Positions 59,301-64,000 of a DNA stretch of 64,000 nucleotides are shown here, one piece after another. The translations under genes and the position numbers were made by a program. Numbering within the stretch: position 1 is the first letter of the stretch; each line of letters starts with the position of its first letter. The stretch covers positions 248,001 to 312,000 of the forward strand of contig JAZKBK010000004.1 of NCBI GenBank assembly GCA_040388625.1. The letters run 5' to 3'. This DNA comes from Gemmatimonadota bacterium (GTDB lineage: Bacteria > Gemmatimonadota > Gemmatimonadetes > Gemmatimonadales > Gemmatimonadaceae). The notes beneath the pieces are model-generated. The model saw only the letters and a program-made list of their open reading frames with translations, was not told the DNA's origin and did no database searches.

Positions 59301-59517
59301 CCTTGCATGGAACGCGGGCCAGGCGATCCACTTCGCGCGGCCGCGCAACTTCAACCCGAATCTGGACATCGACAGATACTTCCTGCGCAGCTATGGCGGG
59401 ACAATTCGCGTGAATCTGTTCAATCTCGCGATACTGAACTGGTCGATCGCACGGCCGTTGGACCGGCCGGGATATACGGGCTACAACTGGACGTTTTCGC
59501 TGGGCGTGGCTTATTAA
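56332..59517 (+). CDS. Secreted gluzincin-like peptidase fused to a PD40 propeller and a beta-barrel domain
   Basis: A 1061-residue secreted protein with three parts. After the signal peptide (1-26, ASAQ) comes a zinc-peptidase-like domain: HEMVH at 139-143 and, downstream, WFMEGMAEYL at about 170-179, which supplies the third Glu of a gluzincin. The middle (about 290-590) holds at least five PD40/TolB-type repeats (SPDGKTIAF, SPDSKKFAF, SPDGKHIVF, SPDGTRIAY, SPDSKSIAY). The end (about 680-1061) has alternating aromatic strands and repeats the BamA/Omp85-like surface-antigen pattern (GYTGYNWTFSLGVAY at the C-terminus). It overlaps the rsfS stop (ATGA). Similar proteins occur in Bacteroidetes and Gemmatimonadota; the role is unknown. 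Confidence 0.85.
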   Translation: MTVASRVFGVLAAAAMLVSAAPASAQRYFGQNQVKYRYFRWRVLETEHFLIHYYPEEKLPVHDAARMAERSYSRLSRLLGHQFREKKPILLYASRQDFGQSNINGDLGEGVGGVTEPMRQRIELPFTGDYDSFEHVLTHEMVHQFQFDVFAEGKAGANIQNLEQVNPPGWFMEGMAEYLSLGPNHPLTTMWIRNAVENGSMPTIKQMTDDPNDYFPYRYGEALWRYIGERWGDGAIGEILQSVTTMGIDRGFEHELGITLPQLSDQWRAATREQYLPQLASMQRVRDFATPLLTPKITGGSIFIAPVLSPDGKTIAFLSNGSVKKGEIFIDLYLGDATTGKRIKRLVKTTTNPRFEELRLLYSQGSFSPDSKKFAFTAQTEGRDVLSIADVATGDVVQYDKLPLDGVLSPSYSPDGKHIVFSGFADGITDLYIVDVDGKNLRRLTSDRYGDEMPSWSPDGTRIAYATDRASTDLPTLKLGKMQIAVYDLQSGTSEVLPGQTGLSINPVWSPDSKSIAYVSDRNGTPNIYLHDLESNQDLRVTNVQSGVSQFTETSPVMSWSRATDRLAFTYFDRNDFTVWYIDHPRQYATAIPAQPAATVAVAGAPTTAVRDSTPGRPSNATSTYRSASGARQSGTLSEAEKSDSTNVSSVATLLADPVTGMPDTLTFKDYPYRVSFQPDYISGGTVGVSTGGGYGTQYGGGTTLVFSDLTGDHQLAVGGGVYGRIQDASLLLAYANMAHRWQYITGVSQDVAYLNTAAQVSPDGSQYQFQFLRYVIRSASITAAYPLNRFQRFELGLGASAIGRGFVTQTYDYLGNFSQTNGQSLGTLSFLSPNAAYVTDNSLFGVTGPVSGRRMRFAVSPAIGNLKFMNYTADYRRYDPVVFNTLTFATRLFFDGSYGRDAFQLPIYVGSPDFVRGYDQSSFYGGYSCSSFLNTGSVYANGCSAPQLIGTRAVVFNEELRFPIIRRFDLGALPIGIPPVDGALFYDAGLAWNAGQAIHFARPRNFNPNLDIDRYFLRSYGGTIRVNLFNLAILNWSIARPLDRPGYTGYNWTFSLGVAY

Positions 59518-59522
59518 GGGCA

Positions 59523-59542
59523 GGCGCGGATGTATCCGCGCC
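59523..59542. repeat. Palindrome GGCGCGGAT-GT-ATCCGCGCC
   Basis: A 9-base perfect stem with a 2-base loop, six bases after the barrel-protein stop. It resembles the palindrome at 31558-31573. The 216-base gap to the SPOR lipoprotein gene holds no gene. Confidence 0.8.
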
Positions 59543-59733
59543 CTACCTTTGCCACCGTCGTTTACGCCTGCCGCGTGACGGTGTCGAATCCGGTCGTCGT
59601 CCATGGCCCCAACGCGTGGGAGAATCCGCGCGATGCAGGGGGGCGATGAATTGCCGGCACGAATGGCTCGGTGAGAAGCGTTTCCGCTGCTGGAACCGTC
59701 CCGAAGACGCGCTTCATCGGTTAAATTCCCGCG

Positions 59734-61317
59734 GTGCACAGACGGCTCTCCATCTCCTTGCTGCTTCTCTCCGCAATTGCCTGCGGCCGAGAGCGCAAAG
59801 CGAATACGGACACCGTAGGAAATGCGGCTCGCGCTGAGGCCGCCCGCGGTCCCGATCCAGTTCTGATCCGGCTGCCCCGAAAGGGCGGCACCGTCCGAGC
59901 CTACCTCTATCCGCGGCTCGATTCCGTCATCTGGACGGGCCGTACTACCTCCGTAGACCGCGTCCTGGGCTTCGACCCGGAAGGCGGCGCGCTCGCCATC
60001 GTAGACGCCAAGGGCCAGCCAGGGCGCGTGGACCTGCGGATGAGCGCATCCGCAGTTGCGACCAAGGCGCAGCTCGCTTCGTTGACCGCCCCGACGGGAA
60101 CCGACATATACGGAGTCGACGACAAGGGAACGGTCATTCGACTCACCCGCTCGGGGGACTGGAAGTTCACGCCGCCCTACCCTGCGCGCGCCGTCTTCCC
60201 GCAGGCAGATGGCGGCCTCGTGATCGACGCCCAGCACGGAAACGATGCAGTTCTCTGGCTCATCCATCCGCCGGACACCAAGCTCCGCGACACAGTCACG
60301 CTTCCCATCACCATGCGCGGCGTTCACGCGCAGGTGGGTGACCGCGTTTACGTCGCGACCGATACCGCGCTCGTGGGAGTGCGTGGACGCGACCTGAGCG
60401 AGGTTCCTTCGATCCGTGTGCGCGGACACATCGTGGCGCTGGCACCGACTCCGAGCGGCGACAGAATTTACGTGGCGACGACCGGCGACTCGTCGCTCGC
60501 TGTGGTCGACCGATACACCGACAAGGTCGCGTCCACGGTTCAACTTCCCGGAGAGATCTCGGATCTCCGCATGGACGGACTGGGCCGTTACGTGATTGCG
60601 CGACCCGCGCGCGGTGATTCCGCCTGGGTTATCGCAGTCGCCACGAATCATGTGGTCGGGTCGGTGCGCACGAAGTGGACGGAAGATCTTCCGGCAACCG
60701 CTCCCGACGGCGCGATCGCGCTGAATTCCGGCCGCGACGTGATCTTCGTCGACGGCGAGACCCTGCAGGCAGTGCGCACGGTCGCCGGGGGAGCGAGCGA
60801 CTTCTGGTACTTCACGTTCTGGAATGGATTCCGGCCGCGCGCCGCTGGCGTCGATCAGCCCGTTTCCTTCGCGACCGCCGACACGACGACGACTGATTCC
60901 GCACGGCGTGCGGCGGATTCGGCACATGTTGCGACGGCCGACACGGCCCCGAAACCGGCGACGGCAGCTCCAGTCGCAGCTCCAGTCGCAGCTGCAGTCG
61001 CAGCTGCAGCACAGCCCGCACAGCCGCCGCACCAGGCGGCGCACGTGCCGGCGCTTCCTGCCGCCGCTCCGCCACCCACGGCGTCGGCCGCGGCGCCGTT
61101 CACTGTCTCGTTTGCAGCGCTTCTCAACGAGAGCAAGGCACGCATACTCGCCGACAGCATCTCTGTGGGCGGTACGCGGGCTCGAGTAGTACCTTCGCAA
61201 CGCGCGGGTACCACCATCTATCGCGTAGTACTTGGTCCGTATCCGAATCGCGCGGCGGCTGAGCAGATCGGCCGCGATTCAAAGAGGTCCTACTGGGTAT
61301 TTCCCGGACAGCCATGA
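59734..61317 (+). CDS. Lipoprotein with a propeller-like domain and a C-terminal SPOR domain
   Basis: 527 residues from a GTG at 59734. The signal is RRLSISLLLLSAIAC with the lipobox Cys near residue 17. The central part (about 50-360) has PD40/WD40-like stretches (ALAPTPSGDRIYVATTGDSSLAVVDRYTDKV), then a low-complexity Ala/Pro linker (about 385-450) coded by an imperfect 12-base repeat. The last 80 residues (FTVSFAALLNES ... YRVVLGPYPNRAAAEQIGRD) are a SPOR domain, which binds denuded peptidoglycan at the septum. ATGA couples it to the next gene. Likely an outer-membrane-anchored cell-wall protein. Confidence 0.8.
   Translation: MHRRLSISLLLLSAIACGRERKANTDTVGNAARAEAARGPDPVLIRLPRKGGTVRAYLYPRLDSVIWTGRTTSVDRVLGFDPEGGALAIVDAKGQPGRVDLRMSASAVATKAQLASLTAPTGTDIYGVDDKGTVIRLTRSGDWKFTPPYPARAVFPQADGGLVIDAQHGNDAVLWLIHPPDTKLRDTVTLPITMRGVHAQVGDRVYVATDTALVGVRGRDLSEVPSIRVRGHIVALAPTPSGDRIYVATTGDSSLAVVDRYTDKVASTVQLPGEISDLRMDGLGRYVIARPARGDSAWVIAVATNHVVGSVRTKWTEDLPATAPDGAIALNSGRDVIFVDGETLQAVRTVAGGASDFWYFTFWNGFRPRAAGVDQPVSFATADTTTTDSARRAADSAHVATADTAPKPATAAPVAAPVAAAVAAAAQPAQPPHQAAHVPALPAAAPPPTASAAAPFTVSFAALLNESKARILADSISVGGTRARVVPSQRAGTTIYRVVLGPYPNRAAAEQIGRDSKRSYWVFPGQP
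60964..61009. repeat. 12-base repeats inside the SPOR lipoprotein gene (Ala-Ala-Pro/Ala-Val)
   Basis: GCAGCTCCAGTC occurs at 60964 and 60976, then with one change at 60988 (GCAGCTGCAGTC), and a partial copy from 61000. The period is a multiple of three, so length changes keep the frame and vary the linker before the SPOR domain. Confidence 0.85.
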
Positions 61318-62615
61318 TCAAGACCACGCCAGTGTCGACGCCAGTGTCCACCGACACGGGAAATCACGGAACGGGTTGGGAGGCCGCCGGCCGGCAGATT
61401 GCCCCCATGCTCGGCAGCTATTCCGCAGCCGTCGTAACCGGAACCGACGCACTCGCGGCGGCCCACGTCGCCATCGGAATCGGTCTCGCGGAAGCCGAGC
61501 ACCGGCGGATCGCGATCGGTGATCTGGTTGGTGAGATCGAGCCGATTCAGGCACTCGTGACGAGCGACGATCCGCACGGCATCTCGGACAGCTTCACCTT
61601 CGGTGTGTCCCTCAACAAGATCGCGCAGCCAATCGACACCACTGGCAATCTGTTCATCATGCCAAGCGGAACGGGCAGCGTGGCCGATCCGGAGATCTAT
61701 CGCAACTCGCGCTGGCAGCGGTTGGCGAACGGATTCCGCGAAGTCGGTGCACTGCTGTTGCTGGTCGCACCGGCAGACGCTCCCGGTCTCAAGGAACTGA
61801 TCGACCAGCTGGATGGCGTCGTGCTGGTTGGTGCGACTCCGCTGGATTTCGCTCCGTACATAAACGTTCTGGCGCGAGTGCCGAACGCATTGCACGCGAG
61901 GCCGCGAGGCCCGGTCAAGAATCCACTGCCGATCTGGAAGATCGCGGCACTCCTGCTGCTGCTCGTGGCACTGGTCGGCGCGGGACTCTATTTCCGCTTC
62001 GCGAACGAGGCGTCCAGCACCACCAGGAAGCCTGCATTCAGGCAGCCGGCGCCGGTGGTCGTGGCGCCACCCGTCGTCGCGCCCGTAGATTCGGTTACGG
62101 TTCCCCCACCCGCGAATCCGGCGGACTCGGCCTCTGCATCCGCGTACGCTGTCGAGGTGACGGCATGGAATTCGAAGGACGACGCGAACGAGACACTCGC
62201 CCGCTTTCGTGACATTCTTCCGGCCGGCACCATTTCACCGGTACCGGTGGGACCCAATCGTGATAGATATTTCAAGCTGATCGTCGGCGCATACCCGATG
62301 AGAAACGAAGCCGACGCCGAGCTCGCCGTGCTGCGGCACAAGAACGTTACGCCGACGCCACAGCTTGGCACCGTCGTGCGCACGCCGTACGCCCTCCTGA
62401 TAGACAGCTCGGCGGTTGGAAGGCCCAGCGAGCTCGTCAGGAAATATCCGGAAGCCAGAAAGTGGGGCTCGTACGTCCTGGCACAGAAGGACGGATCGCT
62501 CAAACTCTACGCGGGCGCCTTCGAGCGGCCGGAAGACGCGGCTGCATTGATGCTGACGCTGCGTGCTGAAAAGCTCACACCTACACTCGTATATCGCACA
62601 GGGAGAACACCGTAA
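61314..62615 (+). CDS. Membrane protein with a degenerate CpsD/MinD-like domain and tandem SPOR domains
   Basis: 433 residues. The N-terminal 200 residues follow the plan of CpsD/ExoP-type P-loop ATPases: a first strand ending in VVTGTDALAAAH where the Walker A GxGKS/T should be, GISDSFTFGVS like the CpsD GLSDxLxG, then FIMPSGTGSVADPEIYRN like the lpaGxxxxxPxELL block, and VVLVGATP. The Walker A Lys is absent, so ATP hydrolysis is unlikely. A membrane helix lies at about 207-228 and a Pro-rich linker follows. Two SPOR-like domains end the protein (about 265-345 and 350-430: YFKLIVGAYPMRNEADAEL, SLKLYAGAFERPEDAAAL). It directly precedes smc with no gap. Function unknown. Confidence 0.75.
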   Translation: MIKTTPVSTPVSTDTGNHGTGWEAAGRQIAPMLGSYSAAVVTGTDALAAAHVAIGIGLAEAEHRRIAIGDLVGEIEPIQALVTSDDPHGISDSFTFGVSLNKIAQPIDTTGNLFIMPSGTGSVADPEIYRNSRWQRLANGFREVGALLLLVAPADAPGLKELIDQLDGVVLVGATPLDFAPYINVLARVPNALHARPRGPVKNPLPIWKIAALLLLLVALVGAGLYFRFANEASSTTRKPAFRQPAPVVVAPPVVAPVDSVTVPPPANPADSASASAYAVEVTAWNSKDDANETLARFRDILPAGTISPVPVGPNRDRYFKLIVGAYPMRNEADAELAVLRHKNVTPTPQLGTVVRTPYALLIDSSAVGRPSELVRKYPEARKWGSYVLAQKDGSLKLYAGAFERPEDAAALMLTLRAEKLTPTLVYRTGRTP

Positions 62616-64000
62616 TTGCGGTTGACCAAACTCGAGCTGCACGGATTCAAGTCTTTCGCCGATCACACTGAACTGGTCTTCGAGCCAGGAGCCACGGCAA
62701 TCGTGGGCCCCAACGGCTCTGGCAAGTCCAACGTGTCGGACGCCGTGCGCTGGGTATTGGGCGAGCAGCGTGCACGTACGCTGCGCGGCGGCAAGATGGA
62801 GGACGTGATCTTCCAGGGTTCTTCCGCGCGCAAGGCGGTGAACATTGCCGAAGTCTCACTGCATTTCGACAACGAGGACGGCGGCTTCAACGTTCCGTTC
62901 CGCGAGGTCGTCATCACGCGCCGGCTGAGCCGGTCCGGCGAGAGCGACTACTTCATCAACCGGTCACCGGCCAGGCTGCGCGACATTCAGGACATGGTCC
63001 GCGGCACGGGACTCGGCGCTGATTCCGGCGTCGTGATCGAATCACGCATGCTCGACGCTCTGCTCTCCGATCGTCCCGACGACCGTCGTGAGCTATTCGA
63101 GGAAGCGGCCGGCATCGGCCTCTACCGCGACCGCAAGCGCAGCACGGAGCGCCGGTTGGAGGAGACCACTGTCGATCTGGCCCGACTCGGCGATCTCCTG
63201 AACGAGAAGGAAAGCCACGTTCGCTCTCTCGCCCGTCAGCGCAAGCGCGCCGAGCGACACGCGGAGCTGACGAGTCGCCGGTTTTCGGTCGACATCACAC
63301 TCGCAGCGCGCGAGATGGCGGCCTGGAGCACCGAGCTGGACGAGCTTCGCGACCGGCTCGCCGCGCTGCGTGAGTCAGCGCCGACGGAGCACGAGCGTGT
63401 GTTTGCAGCAGAAGGCGCACGCGATACCGCGCACGCCGCACGCGCGACTGCCGAGGGCGGCCGTAGCGAGCTCGCGCGCCTCGTTGCCGAGCAACGGGAG
63501 CGCGCACAACAGCTTCGTGGCGAGATCGCCGTCGCCGAAGAGCGTCGCCGCAACGCTGCCGCCCATCGCGAGCGTGCGGAAGAAGAGCGGCGCGAGCGCG
63601 GTGACACTGCGCAGCGTGTCGAGACCGAGCTGTCGGAAGCAGCCGCTTCGCGCGCTCAGCTGGAGGCGGATCTCTCCGCGCTCAGCGAGCAGCTCAGCGA
63701 GCGCGCCACCAGCGAGGAAATCGCCCGAACGGCACTCTCGGCAGCGCGCGGCGCTGTGGAGCAGGCCGAGCGGCGCGCGCGTGAGCTGCGGGAGCAGGTC
63801 CACCGTCTGACGATGGATCGCGACGCTGCAGAGCGCGAGCGACAGGATGTGCTACGTCGTCACGAGGCGATAAGGAACGAGCAGTTGCAGTTGTTCGATG
63901 CCGCCGAGCTCGTTGCGCGGGAAGTCGAGGATGCGCGCGTCGCGCTCGACGTGGCACGCGTTCGCGTGGTGGAGACCGCCGACATTCGCGACTCCGCCGA
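62616..64000 (+). CDS. smc: Chromosome segregation protein SMC, N-terminal part (C-terminus beyond the window)
   Basis: 461 residues are visible. The head begins LTKLELHGFKSFADHTEL, Walker A is VGPNGSGKSN near residue 35, followed by DAVRWVLGEQ, and LSRSGESDYFINRSPARLRDIQDM and EEAAGIGLYRDRK mark the SMC head. From about residue 170 a long coiled coil runs to the window edge. The TTG at 62616 starts right after the preceding stop; a second TTG lies two codons in. SMC condenses and segregates chromosomes with ScpA and ScpB. Confidence 0.93.
   Translation, partial: MRLTKLELHGFKSFADHTELVFEPGATAIVGPNGSGKSNVSDAVRWVLGEQRARTLRGGKMEDVIFQGSSARKAVNIAEVSLHFDNEDGGFNVPFREVVITRRLSRSGESDYFINRSPARLRDIQDMVRGTGLGADSGVVIESRMLDALLSDRPDDRRELFEEAAGIGLYRDRKRSTERRLEETTVDLARLGDLLNEKESHVRSLARQRKRAERHAELTSRRFSVDITLAAREMAAWSTELDELRDRLAALRESAPTEHERVFAAEGARDTAHAARATAEGGRSELARLVAEQRERAQQLRGEIAVAEERRRNAAAHRERAEEERRERGDTAQRVETELSEAAASRAQLEADLSALSEQLSERATSEEIARTALSAARGAVEQAERRARELREQVHRLTMDRDAAERERQDVLRRHEAIRNEQLQLFDAAELVAREVEDARVALDVARVRVVETADIRDSA

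Noticed and set aside
58828-61200. A 790-codon minus-strand frame antisense to the barrel and SPOR genes
   Set aside because: It crosses an intergenic region and low-complexity DNA, and its Arg-rich product shows no domain or signal peptide.

Overview
This window is a 64 kb chromosomal stretch of a GC-rich, Gram-negative bacterium. The gene content fits a member of the Gemmatimonadota: an ADP-heptose branch of LPS synthesis (gmhB, hldD), TonB-like and SPOR-domain proteins, many alanine/proline-rich secreted proteins, a DUF2723 membrane glycosyltransferase and TTG/GTG starts with 1-8 base gene overlaps. The phylum is an inference from protein style and synteny, not from a marker search. Almost everything is housekeeping. 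I see no phage, transposase, CRISPR array or plasmid gene.

Layout. 1-2359: the end of a HAD hydrolase gene, a metal-dependent cyclase, a secreted FG-GAP-like protein and apaG. 2388-7320 (minus strand): an M13 zinc peptidase, then a coupled trio of an uncharacterised protein, fumarylacetoacetase and a SET-domain methyltransferase. 7445-7713: initiator and elongator tRNA-Met with a terminator. 7730-21584 (minus strand): a long run from thrS down to ftsB, with a thiolase, a CPBP protease, 3-hydroxyacyl-CoA dehydrogenase, acyl-CoA dehydrogenase and leucine dehydrogenase (branched-chain amino acid and acyl-CoA breakdown), then glyA, nnr, thiL, plsC, eno and ftsB. 21601-31555 (plus strand): a BON protein, valS, an Ig-like lipoprotein, gmhB, purN, purH and a DUF2723 protein.

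31558-34150 is the only region that looks accessory. It lies just after tRNA-Ser(UGA), is visibly poorer in GC, and carries three unrecognised minus-strand genes: a small membrane protein, an exported protein with an internal duplication and a lipoprotein. After it come hldD and a second CPBP protease (minus), tRNA-Ser(GCU), gltX and lexA (plus), then a minus-strand operon trxA-rsmI-dinG-FAH hydrolase-aminotransferase-TonB-like protein (38504-44733). lexA and dinG so close together suggest an SOS link, but I found no convincing operator.

44820-64000 is mostly plus strand: mce, pdxJ, a flippase-like protein, ispE, tRNA-Gln, prs, rplY, pth, ychF, a methyltransferase, rpsF, rpsR, a YybS-like protein, rplI, rsfS, a large secreted gluzincin/beta-propeller/beta-barrel protein, a SPOR lipoprotein, a SPOR protein with what looks like a dead CpsD/MinD-type ATPase fold, and smc (cut by the window edge). 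The ispE-tRNA-Gln-prs-rplY-pth-ychF and rpsF-rpsR-rplI orders are old, widely conserved arrangements. The most novel-looking items are the SPOR pair coupled to smc, the gluzincin-propeller-barrel protein, the SET/FAH operon and the low-GC cassette beside tRNA-Ser. No stretch longer than about 300 bases lacks a gene.
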